A DNA stretch of 5,266 nucleotides from Caldilineaceae bacterium (GTDB lineage: Bacteria; Chloroflexota; Anaerolineae; Caldilineales; Caldilineaceae): NCBI GenBank assembly GCA_012032975.1, contig JAAUPU010000296.1, forward strand, positions 1 through 5,266, written 5' to 3'. Position numbers and translations under genes: made by a program. This document shows positions 1 to 5,266 of the stretch, one piece after another (position 1 is the stretch's first letter; the number at the start of each line of letters is the position of its first letter). The notes under the pieces were generated by a model. The model made no database searches. It was given only the letters and a program-made list of their open reading frames with translations, and was not told where the DNA came from.

Positions 1-2
1 AC

Positions 3-122
3 CAACGCCTCGCTGAACAAGCCATTGTTCGAGCCGGTGGTTCCATCGACAATGACGGCGTCTACCACATCCCGTTGAGGACAGCGCCAGCGACCAGACC
101 GCCAGGCTCGATGCATCCATGA
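3..122 (+). CDS. C-terminal end of an unidentified protein (5' partial)
   Basis: This frame is open from the window edge to a TGA at 120-122 and gives 39 residues, beginning QRLAEQAIVRAGGSIDNDGV and then YHIPLRT. The other two plus frames stop at once (13-15) or at 76-78. The helical, alanine-rich start followed by a 'DGVYHIPL' strand-like segment looks like the end of a globular soluble enzyme, perhaps a methyltransferase, but the fragment is too short to assign. Its stop overlaps the start of the next gene in an ATGA arrangement, the usual sign of translational coupling, so the two genes are probably in one operon. The tail after 'IPLR' is Pro/Ala/Thr-rich and probably disordered. Support is the frame plus the overlap; no function is claimed. 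Confidence 0.6.
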   Translation, partial: QRLAEQAIVRAGGSIDNDGVYHIPLRTAPATRPPGSMHP

Positions 123-1468
123 CCCGTTTTAGGTCGTCCTGGGTGCTGCTCCTGGCCGCCGCGACGAGCTTGTTTGCCTATTTGGCCATGCTCGGGCTGC
201 ACCTCCACCACGGTACATTGACCCACGCGGTCACGCCGCAGACCATTGGCTGGTACCTGCTTGCTGCGGCGGCCTACGTGGTCGGCGTCTGGCGCGTCGC
301 ACGCCATCCCGATCGCTGGCTGGTCTGGATCTGGGGAGCGGCCATTCTCTTCCGCTTGGCTCTGCTCTTTACTACGCCCACCCTTTCTGACGATGTCTAT
401 CGCTATCTGTGGGACGGGCACGTCGCCAACCACGGCGTGAGTCCGTACGCGCTGCCCATCGAAGCGCCAGAGCTGGACTATTTGGAGATTCCCATTCGCA
501 AGCTGGCCAATCACACCTGGATGGCCAGCCCCTATTTGCCGGCGGCGCAATGGCTCTTTGCAGGGGTGACGCGCTTCTTGCCGGTCGAGCCGTTTTCCAT
601 GCAGGCGGCCATGGTGGTGCTGGACTTGCTCAGCGCGCTGCTGATCATGGCGCTGTTGCGACTGGCTGCCATGCCAACCTCGCTTGTGATTGTCTATCTC
701 TGGAACCCGCTGGTGGTGGTGGAAACGGCCCACGGTGCGCATGTGGATGCGTGGATGATCTTTCTCACGTTGCTGGCAGTCTGGCTGACCTTCGGCCCAT
801 CGCAAGCTCCCCACCTGGCCGCGCAGAGGAATAGACGCAGCGTGCTTGATCGGTCCAGGGGCGCGTCGGTTGGTGCGCAGCTAGCCGCACCACTTTCGCT
901 GGCGCTGGCCACGTTGACCAAGCTGCTGCCCGGTCTGCTGCTGCCAGTCTTGTTTTGGCGCTGGCGATGGTGGCAGCTGTTGTTGTACGGGGCCGCGACC
1001 GTCGGACTGCTGATCCCTGACGGCGTGCGCGCTGGCTGGGGGTTGATCGGTCCGCTGGACGGGCGGGGCCTCTTTGCAGCGTTGCGCATCTATGGCGACC
1101 AGTGGAATTACAACAGCGGACTTTTTCGTTGGCTAGAATTGGCCTTCGCCAGCGAGACCGGGCTGGGCTTACAGCCGGATGACGCCAATTCCTGGGCGAA
1201 GCGGATGGCCGCGCTCCTGCTGCTGGCCACCCTTCTCTACGTTTGGATTCGGTCGCGGCGAGAGCATGATCTTCGCGCCTTGCTGCGGTTGATGGCTATA
1301 CCCATGGCCGCCTACCTTTTGCTCACACCGACGGTCCACCCCTGGTATGCGCTGGTCGTGCTGGCCTTTACACCCTTTCTTGCGCCGGCAAAGACGAACC
1401 CGCCGCGCAGTGGCGCTTCGTCCTGCCGTGGCTCTATCTCAGCATCGCGCTGGTCTTTTCTTATCTGA
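119..1468 (+). CDS. GT-C fold glycosyltransferase, mannosyltransferase-like integral membrane protein (frameshifted near its 3' end)
   Basis: This is a polytopic membrane protein with about a dozen hydrophobic segments, resembling the polyprenol-phosphate-sugar-dependent GT-C glycosyltransferases (GT87/DUF2029 and MptB-like families). Such enzymes move a sugar, often mannose, from a lipid carrier onto an envelope glycan or lipid on the outer face of the membrane. Visible hallmarks are the first extracytoplasmic loop SDDVYRYLWDG (residues 90-100) followed by GVSPYALP, with acidic residues likely to be catalytic; WNPLVVVETAHGAHVDAW (195-212); and a late TPTVHPWY (403-410). A hydrophilic, Arg-rich loop at about 227-256 is probably cytoplasmic. 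The ATG overlaps the upstream stop (ATGA) and no strong ribosome binding site is visible, which fits coupling. The last ~25 residues (after FLAPA, about 424-449) are out of frame and artefactual; the genuine end lies in the -1 frame to 1614, giving a reconstructed length of 498 residues. Substrate and acceptor cannot be read from the sequence. Confidence 0.85.
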   Translation: MTRFRSSWVLLLAAATSLFAYLAMLGLHLHHGTLTHAVTPQTIGWYLLAAAAYVVGVWRVARHPDRWLVWIWGAAILFRLALLFTTPTLSDDVYRYLWDGHVANHGVSPYALPIEAPELDYLEIPIRKLANHTWMASPYLPAAQWLFAGVTRFLPVEPFSMQAAMVVLDLLSALLIMALLRLAAMPTSLVIVYLWNPLVVVETAHGAHVDAWMIFLTLLAVWLTFGPSQAPHLAAQRNRRSVLDRSRGASVGAQLAAPLSLALATLTKLLPGLLLPVLFWRWRWWQLLLYGAATVGLLIPDGVRAGWGLIGPLDGRGLFAALRIYGDQWNYNSGLFRWLELAFASETGLGLQPDDANSWAKRMAALLLLATLLYVWIRSRREHDLRALLRLMAIPMAAYLLLTPTVHPWYALVVLAFTPFLAPAKTNPPRSGASSCRGSISASRWSFLI

Positions 1469-1614
1469 CCTATTTGGACCCACAGAACCTGCGCGAGTAC
1501 GAGTGGGTGCGCCGCGTTGAATGGCTGCCGACGTTGGCTTTGCTCGCCGTGGCGTTCTTGTGGCCGCGCCGCTCCAACAAAAAAGCCGCCGGGAACCCCG
1601 ACGGCTTGGCTTGA
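1393..1614 (+). pseudogene. Displaced C-terminal end of the GT-C glycosyltransferase
   Basis: After the apparent 1-base loss at about 1387, the glycosyltransferase continues here in the frame one base back. It starts DEPAAQWRFVLPWLYLS and runs through two further hydrophobic helices (around FVLPWLYLSIALVFSYLTYL and WLPTLALLAVAFLW), separated by LREYEWVRRVEW. It ends in a basic tail and a TGA at 1612-1614. The 'SYLTYL...EYEWVR..EWLP' pattern is what I expect at the end of this membrane family. The annotated 449-residue product instead ends in a Ser/Arg-rich string of nonsense. This is not an independent gene. Adding one G to the GG at 1387-1388 joins the two parts as FLAPGKDEPAAQW. The last codons double as the terminator of the convergent minus-strand operon. 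Confidence 0.8.
1579..1607 (-). terminator. Rho-independent terminator of the minus-strand operon
   Basis: Read on the minus strand, a GC-rich hairpin is followed directly by six T residues (the A-run 1579-1584 on the plus strand). The outer arms are 1583-1588 (AAGCCG) and 1602-1607 (CGGCTT), with 1583-1584 shared with the A-run. After one mismatch, an inner 4-bp stem 1590-1593/1597-1600 closes on a 3-base loop. It starts about 20 bases after the stop codon of the SH3-protein gene (1627), as expected for a terminator. On the plus strand the hairpin is not followed by a T-run, so it should work mainly in the minus direction. It lies entirely within the last codons of the convergent glycosyltransferase gene. 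Confidence 0.8.
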
Positions 1615-1626
1615 TTGTGGGTAGAT

Positions 1627-2382
1627 CTATTCAAATGGGCTGAGCCAGCGTTTGTTTGCATCGCCTTCAGCCGCCCAGCCTTCGACGCCGCCATCATCGG
1701 AACGAATCTGATACCAGACAAAGCCGTTGGCCGTTTGCGGACCGGCCAACACGGTGAATTCCTGACCCGGATTGGCTCGGGTGACCAGCGGCCCATCGGT
1801 GCCCGGGATCGCACGGATCGAAAGCTGCTGGCCGGGGTCGGTGGTCACGGAAATGCGATCGCCGACGCGCGGCGACCGATTGACTGGCTGCGGGTCGCCA
1901 AGCTGCGGGCTAAGCCACTCGGTCTCGCCATCGCCATCAGCAGCCCAGCCAATGTTGCCCTGGCGGTCGTCCAGCTTCCACCAGGTGAAATCTTCGGCAG
2001 AGACAGGCCCCTCGACGATGTTGACAAGCACGCCCGTGCCCAGTTGAAGAATGAGACGGCCCGACGAAGTTGCGTTGTCGCGAAGATTCAAGCCGGCAGG
2101 CGCTGTCACGCGCGCCGGTTGCCCTACGGCCAGCACGCTGCCCGGCGGCGGCGTGGGTGTAAACGTCGCTGTCACCTCTGGTGTCGGCGTCTCTTCCGGA
2201 GCGGTGGGGATCGCGGTCGCGGCAGCGCCTCCTGGCCGGACGTCTGCGCGTCGCCACCAATCACAGCCTGATTGTTCGGCGGCAAAGTTGGCGTCGGCGT
2301 CGGACGGGGCGCAAAGCTGCCACAGGCCAGCGTGGGTGCAAGCCAGATAAGGCCAAGCAGCAGTAGGATGCGCAACCGCCAT
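1627..2382 (-). CDS. SH3-domain lipoprotein, main part (Pro/Thr linker plus two SH3-like domains); true gene spans 1627-2429
   Basis: The genuine part of this frame begins at about residue 53, with a linker rich in Pro, Thr and Glu (TAPEETPTPEVTATFTPTPPP). Two bacterial SH3-like repeats follow. The first (about 86-160) carries the SH3b signature GLNLRDNAT followed by WWKLDD and GWAADGDGETEWLSP. The second (about 173-251) has LSIRAIPGTDGPLV, FVWYQIRS, GWAAEGDANKRWLSP. Both end in the same G-W-A-A...W-L-S-P motif, so they are an internal duplication. SH3b domains usually bind peptidoglycan or other envelope ligands, so a cell-surface role is inferred; no catalytic domain is present. The first ~52 residues of this frame (starting MAVAHPTAAW, with Cys/Trp-rich text) are out-of-frame nonsense. 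The true N-terminus is a signal sequence in the neighbouring frame, and restoring one base near 2229 gives 267 residues. It is the last gene before the terminator at 1607-1579. Confidence 0.8.
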   Translation of the reverse strand: MAVAHPTAAWPYLACTHAGLWQLCAPSDADANFAAEQSGCDWWRRADVRPGGAAATAIPTAPEETPTPEVTATFTPTPPPGSVLAVGQPARVTAPAGLNLRDNATSSGRLILQLGTGVLVNIVEGPVSAEDFTWWKLDDRQGNIGWAADGDGETEWLSPQLGDPQPVNRSPRVGDRISVTTDPGQQLSIRAIPGTDGPLVTRANPGQEFTVLAGPQTANGFVWYQIRSDDGGVEGWAAEGDANKRWLSPFE

Positions 2383-2429
2383 AGACTGCGCACTGTTTGT
2401 TGTGTGGAGACAGACAAACTGCTACGCAT
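2172..2429 (-). CDS. N-terminal signal/lipobox part of the SH3-domain lipoprotein
   Basis: This fragment holds the true start of the SH3 protein. After a basic n-region (MRSSLSVSTQQTVRSLWRLR) comes a hydrophobic stretch ILLLLGLIWLAPTLAC, with Cys at residue 36. TLAC is an imperfect lipobox (Thr at -3 where Leu is usual), so lipidation is likely but not certain. A PRPTPTPTLPP linker follows, characteristic of exported Chloroflexota proteins. The frame is genuine to about residue 67 (SGQE). Beyond that it turns into an Arg/Pro-rich artefact (LPRPRSPPLRKRR), while the linker and SH3 domains continue one base back. Start choice: a Shine-Dalgarno-like AAGGTG lies 9 bases upstream. The gene follows serA after 54 bp in the same direction. 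Confidence 0.75.
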   Translation of the reverse strand: MRSSLSVSTQQTVRSLWRLRILLLLGLIWLAPTLACGSFAPRPTPTPTLPPNNQAVIGGDAQTSGQEALPRPRSPPLRKRRRHQR

Positions 2430-2438
2430 AGGTCATCA

Positions 2439-2444
2439 CACCTT
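2439..2444 (-). promoter_or_regulatory. Ribosome binding site of the SH3-lipoprotein gene
   Basis: On the minus strand AAGGTG sits 9 bases before the ATG at 2429. It supports the signal-peptide-bearing start over the downstream start in the other frame (2382), which has no reason to be used. Confidence 0.55.
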
Positions 2445-2459
2445 GAGCCAGAAGTGAAT

Positions 2460-2474
2460 GCGGAAAGTTTCCGC
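2460..2474. repeat. Perfect 15-base inverted repeat between serA and the lipoprotein gene
   Basis: GCGGAAA and TTTCCGC flank a single G; as RNA it would form a 6-bp stem with a 3-base loop. It lies 9 bases after the serA stop. On the minus strand, the direction of both neighbouring genes, no T-run follows it, so it is a poor intrinsic terminator. It could protect the serA 3' end, cause partial termination, or be an operator-like palindrome for the lipoprotein gene. No convincing -35/-10 promoter is visible in the 54-bp gap. Confidence 0.4.
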
Positions 2475-2483
2475 TTTGATTGA

Positions 2484-2804
2484 CTATAGCGTAACCGCCT
2501 TTAGCCAGCTAATGTGGTCGAAGGCCTCCAGCTCGGCCAGCAGTTCAGGCGGGGTCACCTCATCGGTGCCGATCACCATGATAGCCTCCGTGCGAGGGCC
2601 CCGTCTGCCTACGTGCATGAAGCTGATGTTGACATCCGACAGGCCAAGCCGCGTGCCCACGCGACCGATGATCCCCGGTCTGTCATGGTGCTGCGAGATC
2701 AGCATGTTGCCAGAAGCCGGGAAACTCGACCCACAGGTCGTCGATGCCGACGATGGTTGGCTCGCCCTGGAGCACCGAGCCGCGCACGGTCCACGCCTGA
2801 TCAT
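2484..2804 (-). CDS. serA: SerA C-terminal fragment: ACT regulatory domain
   Basis: The genuine portion of this frame runs from about 2723 to the TAG at 2486-2484. It holds the C-terminal ACT domain (reconstructed residues about 455-532): NMLISQHHDRPGIIGRVGTR, then NISFMHVGRR, ending SWLKAVTL. The 'H.DRPGIIGRVG' loop and the 'N-I-...M.VGR' strand are the core ACT motifs of long-form phosphoglycerate dehydrogenases. In many family members this domain binds serine and mediates feedback inhibition; whether it does so here is inferred. The first ~27 residues (MIRRGPCAARCSRASQPSSA and the next few) are an out-of-frame reading of the preceding domain and not real. The fragment joins the middle portion after an apparent extra base in the GGGAAA run at 2719-2724. 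As drawn, it is not a separate gene. Confidence 0.8.
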   Translation of the reverse strand: MIRRGPCAARCSRASQPSSASTTCGSSFPASGNMLISQHHDRPGIIGRVGTRLGLSDVNISFMHVGRRGPRTEAIMVIGTDEVTPPELLAELEAFDHISWLKAVTL

Positions 2805-3813
2805 GGGTCACTGCCCGCACGGTCAGCATGTTTTCGTAGCGCGCTTCGTGCTGATGCTTCTTGCGTTCGATCAGGTTGATGCCACGACGTTCGGCAAGCA
2901 AGCTGGCGTTGACCAGATTGACGCGCACCTGCACCACATCCGCCAGCAACCCCTTGATCACACCGGCGCTGATGGTGGCCAACTCAAATTCGGCCAAACG
3001 ACCGTGGGCTGTGATCTCCACGTCGCCAATGCCCTGCGCGCCCAGCAATTGCTTGAGAAAACGACCCAGCCGCTCGGACAGGTCGATGTAGGGCACGAGG
3101 AAATCGAGATCCTTGGGCGGAATGATCGGTGCGTTGACGGCGTAGCGAGCCGGTCGGTCATTGAGGATGTCGAGCACTTGCAACGCCACGTCTTCGGCGA
3201 CCTGCGCCTGGGCCTCGACGGTGCTGCCGCCCAGGTGGGGCGTCAGAATGATCTTGTCGTTGGTGCGCAACGGGCTGTTTGCGGCCAACGGCTCGGAGGC
3301 GAAGACATCCAGGGCCGCGCCGGCAATTTGGCCGCTTTCGACCGCCGCGACCAGTGCGGCCTCGTCGATGATGCCACCGCGAGCCACATTGAGGATACGC
3401 GCTGTCGGCTTCATGCGCTGCAACTGAGCAGCGCCGATCAGGTTCTCGGTCTGGCTGGTCAGCGGCACATGCAGGGTCAAGAAATCGACCTGAGCAAGCA
3501 GGCTGTCCAGATCGGTCATCAGTTGGACGCCCCGCTGGCTGGCATATTCAGCCGTGACATAGGGATCAAAGGCCATCACATTCATGCCCAGCCCCTGGGC
3601 GCGGCGCACCACTTCTTGGGCAACGCGGCCCATGCCCACCGTGCCCAAGAGCTTGTCGCGCACTTCAACGCCCATGAAGTTGCTCCGTTTCCACTGGCCG
3701 CCACGCACATGCGCATCCGCCAGGGGAATGTTGCGGGCCAGGGCCATCAGCATGGCGATGGTGTGCTCAGCCGCCGCGACGACATTGCCAGTCGGCGCGT
3801 TGACCACTATCAC
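2683..3813 (-). CDS. serA: D-3-phosphoglycerate dehydrogenase, central part (NAD-binding, catalytic and ASB domains); true gene spans 2484-4082
   Basis: SerA oxidises 3-phosphoglycerate to 3-phosphohydroxypyruvate with NAD+, the first step of the phosphorylated serine pathway, in the cytosol. In reconstructed numbering (this fragment plus 90), the dinucleotide-binding motif VGMGRVA is at 149-155, with the acidic FDPY after the second strand. The catalytic residues are Arg235 (NVARGG), Glu264 (ASEPL) and His283 (TPHLGGST), all intact. From about 317 comes the ASB (allosteric substrate binding) domain typical of long-form SerA: YAVNAPIIPP, then DLSERLGRFLKQLLG, then RGINLIERK. The apparent start (GTG read as Met, then IVVNAPTGN) is an internal valine codon; the true N-terminus is the adjacent fragment ending near 3850. 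The last ~12 residues (GFWQHADLAAP) are out of frame. With one base restored and one removed, the gene encodes 532 residues, normal for this type. Upstream argS runs in the same direction. Confidence 0.92.
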   Translation of the reverse strand: MIVVNAPTGNVVAAAEHTIAMLMALARNIPLADAHVRGGQWKRSNFMGVEVRDKLLGTVGMGRVAQEVVRRAQGLGMNVMAFDPYVTAEYASQRGVQLMTDLDSLLAQVDFLTLHVPLTSQTENLIGAAQLQRMKPTARILNVARGGIIDEAALVAAVESGQIAGAALDVFASEPLAANSPLRTNDKIILTPHLGGSTVEAQAQVAEDVALQVLDILNDRPARYAVNAPIIPPKDLDFLVPYIDLSERLGRFLKQLLGAQGIGDVEITAHGRLAEFELATISAGVIKGLLADVVQVRVNLVNASLLAERRGINLIERKKHQHEARYENMLTVRAVTHDQAWTVRGSVLQGEPTIVGIDDLWVEFPGFWQHADLAAP

Positions 3814-4082
3814 GCCAGCCTGGGTCGCGGCATCGATGTCGATGTTGTCGCGCCTACGCCGGCGCGCGCCACCACCCGCAAGCGACGTCCCGCGCGGATC
3901 AGGTCCGCGGTGACGTTCGTGCTGCTGCGCACCAGCAGCGCATCGTAGTCGGCGATCAGCTCCAGCAATGCCTCGTGGCTGAGGCCGGTGCGCACGTCCA
4001 CCTCGATATCGGCGGCAGCATGCAATGGCGCCAGGCCACTTTCATCCAGAGAATCGCTGACAAGAACTCGAAATACGGTCAT
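3810..4082 (-). CDS. serA: SerA N-terminal fragment: substrate-binding domain start
   Basis: This is the true start of serA. It begins MTVFRVLVSDSLDESGLAPL, continues with ADYDALLVRSSTNVTADLI, and reaches RVVARAGVG at residues 69-77. These are the standard opening of the D-isomer 2-hydroxyacid dehydrogenase substrate-binding half, where 'LLVRS.T.V' and 'R.VARAGVGVDNID' are hallmarks. At GVG the expected V-D-N is disrupted: the next codons read ATTSTSMPRPRLA and stop, whereas one base back the sequence continues DNIDIDAATQAGVIVVNAP. A single missing base in the Val codon at about 3850/3851 (coding GGCG-CGAC) explains this. The ATG is 34 bp after the argS stop; no strong Shine-Dalgarno is visible. 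This is not an independent gene. Confidence 0.85.
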   Translation of the reverse strand: MTVFRVLVSDSLDESGLAPLHAAADIEVDVRTGLSHEALLELIADYDALLVRSSTNVTADLIRAGRRLRVVARAGVGATTSTSMPRPRLA

Positions 4083-4116
4083 GAAAGGGTCTCAGATCCA
4101 ATCGGATAAACCGACG

Positions 4117-5266
4117 TTACATGCTCTCGGGCGCACGGATGCCCATCAAATGCAGCACCTTGGCCAGCACGATTCGCGACGCTTCGCAAAGCAGCAACCG
4201 CGCCCGGCTCTGGTCAAGTTGATCCGGCTCGATCACCTTGCAATCTCGATAAAAGGCGCTGAAGCTCTTGCCCAGGTCGATGGAATACTGGGTCAGGTTG
4301 TGGGGCGACAGCTTCTCCACCGCTTGCTCGATCTGCTCTTCCAGTTCAAGCATTTTGCGCAACAGCGACAGTTCTGACGGATGGCTCAAGAGCCGTAGCA
4401 GATTGCCTCTCTCGGCTGCATCAAGCCCGAAGAGCTTCAAATCGATCTCCTCGGCCCGGGTCAGGATCGAGCAGATGCGGGCATGGCTGTATTGCACATA
4501 GAAGACGGGGTTCTCGTTGGTGGCGGCGATGGCCAGATCCAGGTCAAACTCGATGGTGCTCTCTGGGCTGCGGGTCAGCAGATTGAAGCGCACGGCATCC
4601 GAGCCGACTTCGTCGACCACGTCGCTGGCAGTCACCAGATTGCCGGCTCGCTTGCTGAGTTTGACTTCCTTGCCGTCTCGCACCAGATTGACAAAATCAT
4701 GCATGACAATCACCAGCCGGTTGGGATCGAGGCCAAATGCCTCCATCATGGCCGCCATGCGAGCAACGTGGCCCTGATGGTCGACGCCCCAGACATCAAT
4801 CACCCGATCGAACTTGCGCACCAGGAATTTGTCGTAGTGATAAGCGATGTCGGCGGCAAAGTAGGTAGGGCTGCCATCGGATTTGATGACGACCTCGTCC
4901 TTCTCGTTTTTCGGATAATTGCTGGCCTTGAACCAGACGGCCCCATCGTGTCGGTCGAGTTCCCCCCGTTCATCCAGATAGTCAAGGGCTTGTACGACCA
5001 ACCCCTGGTCGTGGAGGGTCTGTTCGCTGAACCAGTTGTCGAAGGTGACATTCATCTTGCCCAGTTCAGTCCGAAGTGCGTCGACCACGATGCCTCGACC
5101 AAGCGCCTGGATCTCGTCCACAGCCGCCTGTCTGTCCATAGCAAGGAATCGGTCGCGTTCAGCATCCAAGAGCTGCTGAGCGTACGCGATCATGTATTCG
5201 CCCTGATACCCATCCTCCGGGATAGGCACATCCTGGCCGAGCAACTGCGCGTAGCGCGCATAGAGC
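4117..5266 (-). CDS. argS: Arginyl-tRNA synthetase, C-terminal ~380 residues (5' end beyond the window)
   Basis: ArgRS attaches arginine to tRNA-Arg in the cytosol, using ATP. The frame is open to the window edge: LYARYAQLLGQDVPIPEDGY leads into the class I core, so the in-frame TTG at 5244 is not the start. Visible elements are the SPTYFAADIAYHYDKF and DVWGVDHQGHVARM segments of the Rossmann catalytic domain; GKEVKLSKRAGN near 4662-4650, the KMSKS-type ATP loop with Leu for Met; and then SDAVRFNLLTRSPESTIEFD, which opens the helical DALR anticodon-binding domain. The product ends in VLAKVLHLMGIRAPESM, a typical ArgRS C-terminus, with a TAA at 4119-4117. The HIGH signature must lie upstream of the window. 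No frameshift is seen, unlike in its neighbours. serA follows after 34 bp on the same strand, so cotranscription is likely. Confidence 0.95.
   Translation of the reverse strand, partial: LYARYAQLLGQDVPIPEDGYQGEYMIAYAQQLLDAERDRFLAMDRQAAVDEIQALGRGIVVDALRTELGKMNVTFDNWFSEQTLHDQGLVVQALDYLDERGELDRHDGAVWFKASNYPKNEKDEVVIKSDGSPTYFAADIAYHYDKFLVRKFDRVIDVWGVDHQGHVARMAAMMEAFGLDPNRLVIVMHDFVNLVRDGKEVKLSKRAGNLVTASDVVDEVGSDAVRFNLLTRSPESTIEFDLDLAIAATNENPVFYVQYSHARICSILTRAEEIDLKLFGLDAAERGNLLRLLSHPSELSLLRKMLELEEQIEQAVEKLSPHNLTQYSIDLGKSFSAFYRDCKVIEPDQLDQSRARLLLCEASRIVLAKVLHLMGIRAPESM

Noticed and set aside
62..814. A 250-codon minus-strand open frame opposite the glycosyltransferase
   Set aside because: The product is a Gln/His/Arg/Gly-rich composition artefact, while the plus strand carries a clear membrane enzyme.
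1381..1410. Programmed -1 ribosomal frameshifting in the glycosyltransferase
   Set aside because: There is no slippery heptamer in the right phase and no evident downstream pseudoknot, and several other genes in the window have equivalent unexplained indels.
1615..2271. A 218-codon plus-strand open frame opposite the SH3 protein
   Set aside because: The SH3 repeats and the PT linker are clear on the minus strand; this frame has no recognisable fold or start signal.
2719..2724. Phase variation through simple repeats in serA
   Set aside because: The tracts are only three bases long, far too short for phase-variable slippage, and serA is a housekeeping gene.
2458..3948. A 496-codon open frame on the plus strand, opposite serA
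   Set aside because: It lies antisense to unmistakable SerA sequence, and its translation is His/Gln/Arg/Asp-rich with no domain pattern. Long antisense frames are common opposite GC-rich genes.
4102..4114. Small hairpin (TCGG, 5-base loop, CCGA) between argS and serA
   Set aside because: A 4-bp stem without a T-run is expected by chance; it is not a convincing terminator or regulatory element.
1..5266. Mobile element, CRISPR array, tRNA/rRNA or defence system
   Set aside because: I saw no transposase, terminal inverted repeats, spaced direct repeats or structural RNA. All coding sequence except the short leftmost fragment is accounted for by recognisable genes.

Overview
The window reads as ordinary chromosomal DNA of a GC-rich, probably Chloroflexota (Anaerolineae/Caldilineae-like) bacterium. 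The lineage guess rests on the Pro-Thr ('PTPTPT') linker of the SH3-domain lipoprotein, the style of the GT-C mannosyltransferase-like protein and the GC-rich codon use. It is an inference, not a demonstration. There are no mobile elements, CRISPR arrays, tRNAs or rRNAs.

Layout. Plus strand, left third: the last 39 codons of an unidentified gene (ends at 122) overlap by 4 bases (ATGA) a polytopic GT-C glycosyltransferase gene whose true span is 119-1614. Minus strand, remaining two thirds, read right to left: argS (arginyl-tRNA synthetase, 5' end beyond the window, stop at 4117), then serA (D-3-phosphoglycerate dehydrogenase, true span 4082-2484), then a secreted, probably lipid-anchored protein with two SH3-like domains (true span 2429-1627). 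The three minus-strand genes are 34 and 54 bp apart and probably form one transcription unit. It ends at a strong intrinsic terminator (1607-1579) that lies inside the last codons of the convergent glycosyltransferase gene.

The main anomaly is that three of the five genes are broken by apparent single-base indels: the glycosyltransferase near 1387, the SH3 lipoprotein near 2229, and serA near 3850 and near 2722. In every case the protein continues in another frame with fully conserved family sequence, and restoring one base per site gives proteins of normal length (498, 267 and 532 residues). serA is a single-copy housekeeping gene with an intact active site and two compensating indels. The simplest explanation is therefore uncorrected sequencing or assembly error, not gene decay. 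Because of this, serA appears below as three fragments, and the glycosyltransferase and lipoprotein as two each. Each entry says how the pieces join.

Functionally, argS (translation) and serA (first step of serine biosynthesis) are housekeeping genes, the SH3 protein is envelope-associated and of unknown role, and the glycosyltransferase belongs to a separate plus-strand unit concerned with envelope glycans or lipids. I found no sign of a novel system.
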